DNA of 64,000 bases from Lacinutrix sp. WUR7 (GTDB taxonomy: Bacteria > Bacteroidota > Bacteroidia > Flavobacteriales > Flavobacteriaceae). The position numbers were made by a program, and so were the translations under genes. Location: contig NZ_CP045067.1 of assembly GCF_016864015.1 (NCBI RefSeq), positions 35,001-99,000 on the forward strand. Reading direction: 5' to 3'. The notes below the pieces were generated by a model. It was not told the origin of the DNA. It did no database searches and saw nothing but the letters and a program-made list of their open reading frames with translations. Shown here piece by piece: positions 33,680-43,152 of this stretch (position 1 is the stretch's first letter; the number at the start of each line of letters is the position of its first letter).

Positions 33680-36478
33680 TTATCTCACTAATTGTTTAGT
33701 TGATGGCTTGAATTTTGTTAAAACAATACCATCCACTGCAGCTTCATATTCTGCCATCGTAGGTGTTCTTCCTAAAATGGTAGATAACACTACAACTGGT
33801 GTAGAAGATAATAAGGATTCCCCTTTTTTCTCTCCAGAATCTTTTACAACTCTACCTTGGAATAAACGTGTTGAAGTCGCCATTACCGTATCTCCTGGTG
33901 CCGCTTTTTCTTGGTTCCCCATACATAAGTTACATCCTGGACGTTCTAAGTATAACATGTTTTCGTATCCTGTACGTGCTTCTCCTTTAGGTGCATTGTC
34001 ATCAAATTCGAAACCAGAGTATCTTACTAAAACTTCCCAGTCTCCTTCTGCTTTTAATTCATCTACAATATTATATGTAGGAGGTGCAACTATTAATGGT
34101 GCTTTAAACTCCACTTTACCATATTGCGCTTCTACGTTTTTCAACATTTGCGCTAATATTTTCATATCTCCTTTATGCACCATACAAGATCCTACGAAAC
34201 CTAAATCTACTTTTTTAGTTCCTCCGTAGTAAGACAATGGTCTAATATTATCATGTGTATAACGTTTAGAAACATCATCGTTATTTACATCTGGATCCGC
34301 GATCATTGGTTCTACAATTTGGTCTAAATCAATAATAACTTCTGCATGATATTTAGCGTTAGCATCTGGTCTTAAAGATGGTTTCATACCAGTTTTAAGC
34401 TCTATAATTCTAGTTTCTGCTTTATCTACAAGACCTTTAAGTACTTGTTTCGCATTGTCCATTCCTTTTTCAATCATGATTTGGATACGACCTTTTGCGA
34501 TTTCTAAAGATTCGATTAAGGTATCATCTTCAGAAATACAAATAGATGCTTTTGCTTTCATCTCTGCTGTCCAATCTGTAAAAGTAAAGGCTTCATCTGC
34601 AGTAAGTGTTCCGATGTGTACTTCGATCACACGACCTTGGAATACGTTTTCACCCCCAAACTGCTTTAACATTTGTTGTTGTGTTGCGTGCACCACATCA
34701 CGGAAATCCATATACGATTTCATTTGTCCTTTAAAGGTTACTTTAACGGATTCTGGAATTGGCATTGAAGCCTCACCTGTAGCTAATGCCAAGGCAACGG
34801 TTCCTGAATCTGCTCCAAAAGCAACACCTTTAGACATACGTGTATGTGAATCTCCTCCAATAATGATATCCCAATCACCTACAGTAATATCATTAAGTAC
34901 TTTATGAATAACATCTGTCATTGGAAAGTACTTTCCTTTTGGATCACGACCGGTAATTAAACCAAAATCGTTCATAAAGCTCATTAATCTTGGAATATTA
35001 GCTTTAGACTTATCATCCCAAACTGAAGCAGTATGACAACCAGATTGGTATGCACCATCTACTATTGGAGAAATAACTGTAGCAGCCATCATCTCTAATT
35101 CTTGAGAAGTCATTAAGCCTGTAGTATCTTGAGAACCTACAATGTTAACCTCTGCACGAACGTAAGAGCCAGCATGTAAAGTTGCTCCTGAAGTTCCTAC
35201 TGCATTTTTATTAAATATTTTTTCAACCGCTGTTAAACCTTGTCCTTCAATAGTCACTTCTTTAGAAGTAGCATATACTTGAGGAGCTTCAATACCTAAG
35301 GTTTTTGCCGCAAATGTTTGTAATTTTTTACCAAATACAACAGCATAAGAACCACCTGCTTTCATAAACTCCATTTTTTGTGGTGTAAATGCTGCAGAAA
35401 TATCTTTAAGTTCTTTATCTCCGTTATATAGTTTTTTCTCTTTTGTATTTATGGTAAGAAATGTACCTGTAGCTACAGAATACATTTCTTTTAATATTGG
35501 TTCCCCATCTGCATCTCTAACGGTATTTCCTTCTGCATCTTTTTGTTGTACCCAGTTTTTAAGATCTAAACCAATACCTCCTGTTACACCAACTGTTGTT
35601 AAGAAAATTGGAGCAATACCATTAGTCCCTGCAATTACAGGAGCAAAATTAATAAATGGTACATATTGACTAAAAGGAACACCTGTCCATAAAGCCACAT
35701 TGTTTACACCAGACATTCTAGAAGAACCAACTCCCATTGTTCCTTTTTCTGCAATTAGCATGACACGCTTATCTGGATGTTGTTCTTTTAAAGCTAATAA
35801 TTCATTTTGCATGTCTTTATTATGCTCGAACATACATTGACCATGTAACTCACGATCGGATCTGGAATGTGCATCTCCTCCTGGAGATAATAAATCGGTT
35901 GAAATATCACCTACTCCAGCAACATAAGTAACTACGTCTATTGTTTCGTCTAGCTCTGGAAGCTTTGTAAAAAACTCTGCCTTAGCATAACTTTCTATAA
36001 TGTCTTTTGCTATTTCACTACCATTATTGAATGCATCTTCTAAACGAGAAGTATCTGCTTCATAAAGGAAAACTTGTGTTTTTAAAACGGCTGCAGCTTC
36101 TTTTGCGATAGCAGCATCTGCTCCTAAAGCTAAATCTAATAATACTCTCACGGAAGGTCCTCCTTTCATGTGCGACAATTGCTCTAAAGCAAAAGCTGGA
36201 GTAATCTCTTCCACAGTAGATTCTCCTAAAATGATTTCTTTTAGAAACTTTGCTTTAACACTTGCAGCACTTGTTGTACCAGGTAAAACATTATAGATAA
36301 AGAAGTTTAGAGATTCTTCTCTATCCGCATTATCTACATCTTTAATTTGAGTAATGATTTCGCTAAGTAATTCAGCACCATCAATTGGCTTAGGATGAAG
36401 ACCTAATTCTTTTCTGTCTTCAATCTCTTTAAGGTAATCTTTATACGTGTTCATATAACTGGAATAATTCTTTTTCAA
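33680..36478 (-). CDS. acnB: Aconitase B / 2-methylisocitrate dehydratase
   Basis: A 932-aa AcnB-type enzyme. The N-terminal HEAT-like domain (about 1-160) and swivelling domain (about 165-390, with GTMGVGSSRMSGVNN) precede the iron-sulfur core, the reverse of the other aconitase class. Core motifs: GGDSHTRMSKGVAFGADSGT, GSCMVHKGDMK (cluster Cys near 765) and GCNLCMGNQ (near 848-852). It catalyses citrate-isocitrate conversion and often 2-methylisocitrate dehydration in propionate use. Here it lies upstream of the second aconitase with a repeat between. Confidence 0.96.
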   Translation of the reverse strand: MKKNYSSYMNTYKDYLKEIEDRKELGLHPKPIDGAELLSEIITQIKDVDNADREESLNFFIYNVLPGTTSAASVKAKFLKEIILGESTVEEITPAFALEQLSHMKGGPSVRVLLDLALGADAAIAKEAAAVLKTQVFLYEADTSRLEDAFNNGSEIAKDIIESYAKAEFFTKLPELDETIDVVTYVAGVGDISTDLLSPGGDAHSRSDRELHGQCMFEHNKDMQNELLALKEQHPDKRVMLIAEKGTMGVGSSRMSGVNNVALWTGVPFSQYVPFINFAPVIAGTNGIAPIFLTTVGVTGGIGLDLKNWVQQKDAEGNTVRDADGEPILKEMYSVATGTFLTINTKEKKLYNGDKELKDISAAFTPQKMEFMKAGGSYAVVFGKKLQTFAAKTLGIEAPQVYATSKEVTIEGQGLTAVEKIFNKNAVGTSGATLHAGSYVRAEVNIVGSQDTTGLMTSQELEMMAATVISPIVDGAYQSGCHTASVWDDKSKANIPRLMSFMNDFGLITGRDPKGKYFPMTDVIHKVLNDITVGDWDIIIGGDSHTRMSKGVAFGADSGTVALALATGEASMPIPESVKVTFKGQMKSYMDFRDVVHATQQQMLKQFGGENVFQGRVIEVHIGTLTADEAFTFTDWTAEMKAKASICISEDDTLIESLEIAKGRIQIMIEKGMDNAKQVLKGLVDKAETRIIELKTGMKPSLRPDANAKYHAEVIIDLDQIVEPMIADPDVNNDDVSKRYTHDNIRPLSYYGGTKKVDLGFVGSCMVHKGDMKILAQMLKNVEAQYGKVEFKAPLIVAPPTYNIVDELKAEGDWEVLVRYSGFEFDDNAPKGEARTGYENMLYLERPGCNLCMGNQEKAAPGDTVMATSTRLFQGRVVKDSGEKKGESLLSSTPVVVLSTILGRTPTMAEYEAAVDGIVLTKFKPSTKQLVR

Positions 36479-36884
36479 TCTTAATTAAATGCTATTTCAT
36501 TTGAGAAAATGTCATATATCAAACGTTTTCGTTGGCTTCGCTAATACTCAAATTATATTAATGAAAAAATATTCATTTGTAAAAAAGATAAAAGGGTTGA
36601 TTTTTTAAAATATCAAGCGAAATTACAAAATTTAGGAGAGTTTAAAAAATAATTAAAGATATGCTGGAATGATTAAATATACCCCAACAAAAAGACACAT
36701 ATAGAACTGTTTATTACGAATACGATAATTTAAGAAGTGAAAAATAGTAAATTAATAAATGAACTTCGAAATATTGCTAAACAATCTATTTATAACAGTT
36801 CTAAATTAATATTATAGAGGAAATATTTAGAAGAAAAGCGGGTAATAGGAAACTATAAAAGTGGCTTCTTGTAAGAAGAATAAA
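36479..36884. other. 406-bp intergenic region, no clear gene
   Basis: No intact reading frame. Around 36690-36830 short plus-strand segments with protein-like composition (YRTVYYEYDNLRSEK, then LINELRNIAKQSIYNSSK in another frame) are separated by stops, which could be an old gene remnant but is too short to identify. A TAATTTCG box (minus strand, near 36610-36620) may be the acnB promoter. Confidence 0.4.
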
Positions 36885-37838
36885 TTAAAATAAGCTTTTA
36901 ATTATTTGCTCTTCGGAAATACCTTCTGCTTCCGCTTTATAATTTTTGATAATTCGATGACGAAGAATACTGGTAGCTACTGCTTGAACGTCTTCCATAT
37001 CCGGAGAAAATTTACCGTTTATAACCGCATGTGTTTTTGCTGCTAATATTAAGTTTTGAGAAGCTCTTGGTCCTGCTCCCCAATCGATATAGCTTTTTAC
37101 TAAGTGGGCTGCAGTATCACTATCCGGTCTTGTTTTAGCAACCATTTTTACGGCATATTCAATTACATTATCTGCAACTGGAATACGACGAATAAGTTGT
37201 TGGAAACCAATAATTTCTTCTGCATTAAATAACGCACTTACTTTTGCTTGCACATCAGACGTTGTAGCTTTTACCACTTGCACTTCCTCTTGAAAAGACG
37301 GATAATCTAAATGTATAGCGAACATAAATCTATCTAATTGTGCTTCTGGTAATGGGTAAGTTCCTTCTTGCTCAATTGGATTTTGTGTTGCTAAAACAAA
37401 GTATGGTAAACTTAATTTATAATGGTGCCCAGAAACAGTAACTGCTCTTTCTTGCATTGCTTCTAGAAGTGCTGCTTGTGTTTTTGGAGGCGTTCTATTG
37501 ATCTCATCTGCTAAAATAATATTGGCAAATATTGGACCTTTTATAAATTTAAAGTTTCTGTTCTCGTCTAAAATTTCACTACCTAAAATATCACTAGGCA
37601 TTAAATCTGGAGTGAATTGTATTCTTTTAAAATCTAAGCCTAAGGTTTGAGCAATTGTATTTACCATTAGCGTTTTTGCTAAACCTGGTACACCAATTAG
37701 AAGTGCATGTCCTCCTGAAAATATAGATATCAGGATCTGACTTACTACTTCATCTTGTCCGATAATAACTTTAGCAATTTCTTGCTTTAAGTTTTTATAT
37801 TTTTTTACAAATTGTTCTACAGCTGCTACGTCAGACAT
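36885..37838 (-). CDS. MoxR-family AAA+ ATPase (PPIase operon)
   Basis: A 317-aa AAA+ protein. Walker A GVPGLAKTLMVNTIA near 37-51, Walker B ILADEINRTPPKTQ near 108, sensor 1 ATQNPIEQEGTYPLPEAQ, arginine finger region ASQNLILAAK. MoxR ATPases work as chaperones that mature specific partner complexes, often with vWA/DUF58 proteins. No DUF58 gene is beside it here; instead it starts 1 nt after the SurA-like gene, so it is last in a periplasmic folding operon. A different MoxR with a DUF58 partner lies at 55.7 kb. Confidence 0.92.
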   Translation of the reverse strand: MSDVAAVEQFVKKYKNLKQEIAKVIIGQDEVVSQILISIFSGGHALLIGVPGLAKTLMVNTIAQTLGLDFKRIQFTPDLMPSDILGSEILDENRNFKFIKGPIFANIILADEINRTPPKTQAALLEAMQERAVTVSGHHYKLSLPYFVLATQNPIEQEGTYPLPEAQLDRFMFAIHLDYPSFQEEVQVVKATTSDVQAKVSALFNAEEIIGFQQLIRRIPVADNVIEYAVKMVAKTRPDSDTAAHLVKSYIDWGAGPRASQNLILAAKTHAVINGKFSPDMEDVQAVATSILRHRIIKNYKAEAEGISEEQIIKSLF

Positions 37839-37839
37839 A

Positions 37840-39258
37840 TTATTTCTTTAACCAGTTACTAGTAAAATCGCAATCTCTATGCTCTCCATTAATTTTAATA
37901 TAGGTATCCAAGATTTTTTCATCTTGCCATTTCCCGATAGCATTAAAACGTTTTTCTGTTAAAGCTAGTTCTTTAATTTTTAAGTAATCGCGAGAGTAAT
38001 CTGCTTCGTGCTCATCTACTCTATCTGTAACACGTAATATTTTAAACTTCACTTTTCCGGTTCTGTCTTGTTCTGTTTGCACTAAACTTATTTCACCTTC
38101 TTTTAAATCTTGAATTTGCGTGTATAATTCGGTATCAATTTTAGTTAATTCGAAATTATAATCTTGCGTTGCTGGGTTTATTAAAAATCCGCCTTCACTT
38201 CTCGTTTCTTTTTCGTCACTATATCTCTTTGCTGCATCTTCAAAAGTAATTTCTCCACTTACTATTTTTTGACGTACATCTTCTAAAGCTTCTTTAGCTT
38301 CAGTGATTGCAGATTCAGAAACTTCTGGTATTAGTAGAATATGTCGAACATCAAATTCTTGTCCTCTAATTTTTTCTAATTGAATAATATGGTAACCAAA
38401 GTCTGTTTCAAAAGGGTCTGAGATTTCTCCTTCTTGCAATGCAAAAGCAACATCTCTAAACTCTTTTACCATTAGTGGTTTTTCTCTATTTAAAGTGTAT
38501 AAACCACCTTTTGCTACCGATGCTTTATCATCGGTATACAATACTACTTTAGAACGGAAACTTGCTCCATTTTCTAATACGTCAGATTTAAATTCTTTAA
38601 GCCTGTTGATTACTTTTTGCGTTTCTTCTGGCGCTACTTTTGGTTCTATTACTATTTGAGACACTTTAAGTTCTGTCCCAAATGTTGGTCTTTCGTCTTC
38701 TGGTATTTTATTAAAAAAGATTCTAACTTCTTCTGGTGTAACTTCAACTTCATCCACAATACTACTTTGCATGCGTTTTGCTAGCTCATTGCTTTTGTTA
38801 ATTTCAAACATTTCATCTCTAAAGCTCTTTTCATCGTCTTTTTTATAAAAGTCAAGAAGCTCTTGCATGTTTCCACCTGTTTGAGATAAGAATTGTTGAA
38901 TTTGATAATCGACATTACTTCTTATTTCCGCATCCGATACTTCAATACTATCTTGTACTGCATGATGTGCATATAGTTTATTTTCTAGAAGCGAACCAAA
39001 TAATTGACATCTTGGAATATCATCTGTAGATACACCTTGTGCTTTCATTTGTAAAATGGTTTTATCTATATCAGACTCTAATATAATATGGTCACCAACA
39101 ACTGCTGCTACACCATCAATTTTTGTAGCTTGATTAGATAGAAATGTCTTGACACTATCACTAACAACTTCTTCTTTTACTTGATCTTCTATGATCTCTT
39201 GTGCAGTTAATACGTTTGTAATTAATACTGCTATACTTAATATAAATAGGTGTTTCAA
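37840..39258 (-). CDS. SurA-like peptidyl-prolyl isomerase
   Basis: About 472 aa. I favour TTG 39258, which gives a signal peptide at once (LKHLFILSIAVLITNVLTAQ) and leaves 1 nt after the previous stop, matching the spacing elsewhere in this operon; ATG 39297 would add 13 basic residues and overlap the gene before it by 38 nt. SurA N-domain (about 35-170) is followed by two parvulin domains (ELKVSQIVIEP and EFDVRHILLIPEV, each ending in a GYHIIQL-type or G-rich strand). SurA escorts outer-membrane proteins through the periplasm and is the natural partner of the two related genes upstream. Confidence 0.88.
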   Translation of the reverse strand: MKHLFILSIAVLITNVLTAQEIIEDQVKEEVVSDSVKTFLSNQATKIDGVAAVVGDHIILESDIDKTILQMKAQGVSTDDIPRCQLFGSLLENKLYAHHAVQDSIEVSDAEIRSNVDYQIQQFLSQTGGNMQELLDFYKKDDEKSFRDEMFEINKSNELAKRMQSSIVDEVEVTPEEVRIFFNKIPEDERPTFGTELKVSQIVIEPKVAPEETQKVINRLKEFKSDVLENGASFRSKVVLYTDDKASVAKGGLYTLNREKPLMVKEFRDVAFALQEGEISDPFETDFGYHIIQLEKIRGQEFDVRHILLIPEVSESAITEAKEALEDVRQKIVSGEITFEDAAKRYSDEKETRSEGGFLINPATQDYNFELTKIDTELYTQIQDLKEGEISLVQTEQDRTGKVKFKILRVTDRVDEHEADYSRDYLKIKELALTEKRFNAIGKWQDEKILDTYIKINGEHRDCDFTSNWLKK

Positions 39259-39259
39259 T

Positions 39260-40123
39260 TTATTTGTAGATTTCAAATTTTTTGTTTGTAATTGCATCTT
39301 TTGTTATATCCTTTTCTAGTTCTCTTATTTTTTCTAATTTCCTTTTATTAATAACAATTTGGTCTATTGTTGGCTTTACATACTCCAAAGGAGCAGTGCT
39401 ATTTTGCAATAGTACGTCATTAATTTGCATCAAATATAAACCTAATGAATCTTTGAGTTGTATAAAATTAGTTTTTTTTAACAGTTCATCTTTATTATCT
39501 GTATTAATTACAGGAATTTTCCCTACTATTTGATTCCATCTTATCCAAATAGAATCGTTTAACGAGTAGGATTTAAATTGAATCGATATAGAATCTAAGT
39601 CTCTTTTATCTTTTGTGTCAAATCTTCTAAATTTTTTAGCTATTTCAATGGCATCTGCTTCTTGCATTTTTTCATCCAAATTAATATAGCGAAACTTAAT
39701 AAGCACTTCATTTAATTTAAAAGCTTCTTTATTATCGACATAATAAGCCTCTGCTTCTTCTTGTGAAACTACAGTATCTAAATCTCTATTCACAAGTGCT
39801 TCTAAATATGCTTTGGAGTATAGATCATTTTTATATTGCTCTACTAACCTATTATATTGATTTAGTTTTTTTTCATTTAAATTTAACTTTGCGCCTTGCA
39901 CCAATAATTGCTGAGTTGCCCAACCGTTAATATAATTATTTATTAAAACAATACTGTCTTGCTTAGATGCATCCGAAGAAATTAAATCCTGTATATCTTC
40001 TTTATACAAATAAGCTTCATTCACTCTCGCTACAGGAACTCTATTATCTGTTTCTTGGAAAAAATCACAAGAAAACAATAGAAGTAAAGTAGCGAAAATT
40101 AATATGTAAGATTTGAACTTCAA
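39260..40123 (-). CDS. SurA-related lipoprotein without parvulin domain
   Basis: A 287-aa lipoprotein: LLLLFSCDFFQETDN with lipobox Cys19. Residues about 30-150 resemble the SurA N-domain (PVARVNEAYLYKEDIQDLI, VLINNYINGWATQQLLVQGA). The rest is helical and charged, and the parvulin catalytic signature seen in its neighbours is missing. It begins directly after the upstream stop and is followed by SurA. A chaperone or scaffold role in the same pathway is inferred. Confidence 0.75.
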   Translation of the reverse strand: MKFKSYILIFATLLLLFSCDFFQETDNRVPVARVNEAYLYKEDIQDLISSDASKQDSIVLINNYINGWATQQLLVQGAKLNLNEKKLNQYNRLVEQYKNDLYSKAYLEALVNRDLDTVVSQEEAEAYYVDNKEAFKLNEVLIKFRYINLDEKMQEADAIEIAKKFRRFDTKDKRDLDSISIQFKSYSLNDSIWIRWNQIVGKIPVINTDNKDELLKKTNFIQLKDSLGLYLMQINDVLLQNSTAPLEYVKPTIDQIVINKRKLEKIRELEKDITKDAITNKKFEIYK

Positions 40124-42055
40124 TTATTTATTTAATTTAGATTTTACCGTGTTTAGTACTTCTTGATTTATAATAACCTTATATTTATTTCCTAGTGCTA
40201 CCAACCAGTTTTTTTCTTTTTCATCTTGAAAATCGCTAGACACTTTACCTTTAGCTTCTTGGAATGTTTTAAATGCCTTTGGAAGCACCTCATTAACTTT
40301 TACAACACTATAAGAGCCATTATGGTTAAATATTTTGGATACACCTTTAGTAAACGAAAAGTCTTTTGGTAATGCTTGATGCTCTACATCCATTATGCCT
40401 GAAGTAAATATTACATTAATTTGGTCTTTCGTATTCACCGTATTTTTTATCTCTTCAATAGTTTTTCCTTTTTTCAGTAATTTAGATACTTTACTTATAT
40501 CCCTCTTTTTTGCGGAAGAAGCTACAACAGCATCCACACGCTCATTAAAAAAGTAATTCTCTTTGTTTGCTGTATAATATTCTTGCACAGCTACGGAATC
40601 ATTAGCTGCCGCTTTCCAGATTTCTTTTTCCATTAAATCAAATAACAACAAACCGTCACGATATTCGCCAAGTATATTTGCAAAATCTTGATTTTCAAAT
40701 TCTAGATTTTCTTCTTGATAAGCAAGGATGTTTTCCTCTAAAAATGAATTATATGCATTTGCAACAATTGTACTAAATGGTAATTGCTTTGCATTTCTAC
40801 GTTGATTTTTAATTAAAAAATTTGAAAAATCGGAATAGGTAAATTGCTTGTTTTCTATTTTTACAAATGCTTTCTCCGGTTGAAAGTTAGACGGGATTTT
40901 CCATTTACTTTTATAATACTCTGTATTTAATATAGATGTAAAATATGCTAAATCTTTATCTACGTTAGATATGGTATAACGTTGTTTTAATTCATTTATT
41001 CTTGAGGTACTTATTAACTTAGACCTACTATCTCTCTTTACTTTAGCCTCTAGCGTAGACTTCATATCTTCAAAAGGAGCAGTTTCTATTTTTTTAATGA
41101 GCTTGATAATATGCCAACCAAAGCTAGATTTAAATGGCTTTGTATAAGTTCCTTCCTTTTCAATAGCGAAAGCCTGATTTTCAAATTCTTGAGAACGTAA
41201 TTCCCCACTAGAAAAAGGAGACAACTTTCCTCCTTTATCTGCCGTACTTTTATCTTCAGAAAATTGTTTTGCTAAAGAAGCAAAGTCTTCGTCTTGTTCT
41301 AATTTTTTATAAATATCTTGTATTCTACTTTCTGCGTCTTCCTTATCTAGGTTAACCATGATATGCGCAATTTCTCTTTGCCCTCTAGATTTACGTTTAT
41401 CTAAAACTTGTACTATATGGTAACCAAATTGGGTTCTAAATGGCAATGAAACTTCTCCGATTTCTGTATTATATGCAGCGTTTTCAAAAGGATAAACCAT
41501 TTTAAATCCTGAAAAATAACCTAAATCTTCGGCATAAACGGTTTTACCATTATGCACCTCTTTTTGCACAGCTTTATAGCCTTCTGCTATTACTCGCTCT
41601 CTTAATTTAAGCAATTGATTATAAACAGCTAATGTATCATTAGGACTAGCATCTTCATCTATTTTAATTAAAATATGACTAGCTTTTACCTCGTTAGAGA
41701 CACGCTCATAAGCCTCTTCTACTAAAGCATCTGTGACTTTATTATCTGTTAAATAGTTTTTAGCAAGTTGACTTTTATAGTTATTTAATTCTCTTTTATA
41801 CTTAGGCATGGTATCAAAACCTAGGGCCTTTGCTTCTTTTAACTTTAGCTTATAGCTAACAAAAAGATCTAAATATGCATCTACATCTTTTTGAGACTCA
41901 TCTTTCACTAAGTCTAAATTTTTATTAAACACTCTAATAAATTCTGAAGCATAAACAGGTTCTTGATCTACTGTAAAAAGGACATCACTGCTTTTATCTT
42001 GTGCTTGAAAACTTAAGGTAAATACTAAAAAGAAAAGGGTTAAAATAATTCTCAT
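40124..42055 (-). CDS. PpiC/SurA-type peptidyl-prolyl isomerase
   Basis: A 643-aa periplasmic foldase. Signal peptide MRIILTLFFLVFTLSFQAQ. N-terminal SurA-like helices (about 20-115), parvulin domain 1 (about 123-225: EVKASHILIKIDED, PFRTQFGYHIVQVLD), parvulin domain 2 (about 227-328: QREIAHIMVNLDKE, PFKSSFGWHIIKLIK), and a long C-terminal helical domain. First gene of the operon with the SurA-related lipoprotein, SurA-like PPIase and MoxR. It has a good promoter. Confidence 0.92.
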   Translation of the reverse strand: MRIILTLFFLVFTLSFQAQDKSSDVLFTVDQEPVYASEFIRVFNKNLDLVKDESQKDVDAYLDLFVSYKLKLKEAKALGFDTMPKYKRELNNYKSQLAKNYLTDNKVTDALVEEAYERVSNEVKASHILIKIDEDASPNDTLAVYNQLLKLRERVIAEGYKAVQKEVHNGKTVYAEDLGYFSGFKMVYPFENAAYNTEIGEVSLPFRTQFGYHIVQVLDKRKSRGQREIAHIMVNLDKEDAESRIQDIYKKLEQDEDFASLAKQFSEDKSTADKGGKLSPFSSGELRSQEFENQAFAIEKEGTYTKPFKSSFGWHIIKLIKKIETAPFEDMKSTLEAKVKRDSRSKLISTSRINELKQRYTISNVDKDLAYFTSILNTEYYKSKWKIPSNFQPEKAFVKIENKQFTYSDFSNFLIKNQRRNAKQLPFSTIVANAYNSFLEENILAYQEENLEFENQDFANILGEYRDGLLLFDLMEKEIWKAAANDSVAVQEYYTANKENYFFNERVDAVVASSAKKRDISKVSKLLKKGKTIEEIKNTVNTKDQINVIFTSGIMDVEHQALPKDFSFTKGVSKIFNHNGSYSVVKVNEVLPKAFKTFQEAKGKVSSDFQDEKEKNWLVALGNKYKVIINQEVLNTVKSKLNK

Positions 42056-42088
42056 AATTCAGATAAATATATAATATATAGGTTCTTG

Positions 42089-42119
42089 CAAAAATAGAAA
42101 TATAAACCTATTTAACAAG
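42089..42119 (-). promoter_or_regulatory. Promoter of the periplasmic PPIase operon
   Basis: On the minus strand CTTG (42119-42116), 19-nt spacer, TATTTTTG (42096-42089), a very good Bacteroidetes promoter 33 nt before the ATG. Confidence 0.65.
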
Positions 42120-42318
42120 CTGTATTAACAAAGCATTAATAAGTTTTAATTACCGCTCCTTTTACATTTAGTATTACACTTAAAATAAGCTATAAAATGC
42201 AGGCAAGGTTGCCTTTAAAAAATTGCTTTTGGTTTAAAACACTTATATTATATATACTTTTACTTTATTAAAATACTAAAAAAACTATCTTTATACTCTA
42301 TTTAATCATTTCATAATA

Positions 42319-42774
42319 ATGAAATACACCACAGAAATTGTTATTAAAATTCCTTTAGAAAAATTTATTGTAATTTTTCTAAATGCCGATAACATGAAAC
42401 ATTGGCAAAAAGACCTTGTAAGCTTTGAACATGTTTCTGGCACACCAGGTACTGTTGGTAATACAATGAAACTAAATTACACCATAAACAAACGTAAGAT
42501 GGAACTTATTGAAACCATTACGCACATGAATTTACCTCATGAGATTTCTATTTCTTACGAAACAAAAGGAATGCGTAACACACAAAAAAACAGTTTTCAA
42601 AAAACGCCGGAGGGCCACACGAAGTGGATAAATAAAAACGAGTTTTCACCAACCACATTTCTATTTAGAATGATGCTATTATTAATGCCTAGAGCATTTA
42701 AAAAACAATCTGAAAAATATTTAGCAGACTTTAAAAAATTTGCAGAAAACAAAACATATATCCAAAATGCGTAA
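42319..42774 (+). CDS. SRPBCC-fold protein
   Basis: A 151-aa protein of the START/SRPBCC superfamily (polyketide cyclase-like): N-terminal strand KYTTEIVIKIPLEKFIVIFL, NADNMKHWQKDLVSFEHVSGTPGTVG, and a long C-terminal helix. These bind small hydrophobic ligands; the ligand is unknown. It overlaps the next small gene by 8 nt (ATGCGTAA), so both are made together. Confidence 0.82.
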   Translation: MKYTTEIVIKIPLEKFIVIFLNADNMKHWQKDLVSFEHVSGTPGTVGNTMKLNYTINKRKMELIETITHMNLPHEISISYETKGMRNTQKNSFQKTPEGHTKWINKNEFSPTTFLFRMMLLLMPRAFKKQSEKYLADFKKFAENKTYIQNA

Positions 42775-43000
42775 ACTAAAACTTATCTGGGATTTTAGAG
42801 GTCCTGCAGCAGAAAAAACTGCCCAGCATCATGAAATCCATTTAAAAGAATACATACAAAACCAGACTACAAACGTAGATTTAGTTGGTCATGAAATTAT
42901 TCATGAACTACATACCATTGCTTTTATGGTTATCAATGAAGAAGACAAAAAAATCTTTAGAGACACCTTAAAACCACACAGAGGAGAATGGATGGATTAG
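42767..43000 (+). CDS. Small conserved protein, unknown
   Basis: 77 aa from ATG 42767 (MRKLKLIWDFRGPAAEKTAQ); an upstream ATG at 42740 would add nine residues inside the SRPBCC gene. Contains HHEIHLKEYI and VGHEIIHELHTIAFMVINEED, rich in His and Glu, which could bind metal. I do not recognise the family beyond similar small flavobacterial proteins. Translationally coupled with the SRPBCC gene. Confidence 0.7.
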   Translation: MRKLKLIWDFRGPAAEKTAQHHEIHLKEYIQNQTTNVDLVGHEIIHELHTIAFMVINEEDKKIFRDTLKPHRGEWMD

Positions 43001-43152
43001 TTAAACACTAAACCATAACCAAAAAGTTATACACTGAAATTCCGGATTCGAAAACAGATTATTTTCATCACTAAAAAGCAATGATAGATAAAATCTATCT
43101 AAGGAAGTCAAAACGCTATTAATGAACTACTTACAACTTACAAACTAAACAA

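Noticed and set aside
34455-34907. 150-codon plus-strand frame opposite acnB
   Set aside because: Antisense shadow of a highly conserved gene; several similar shadows occur opposite thrS, accA, dnaB and the aconitases.
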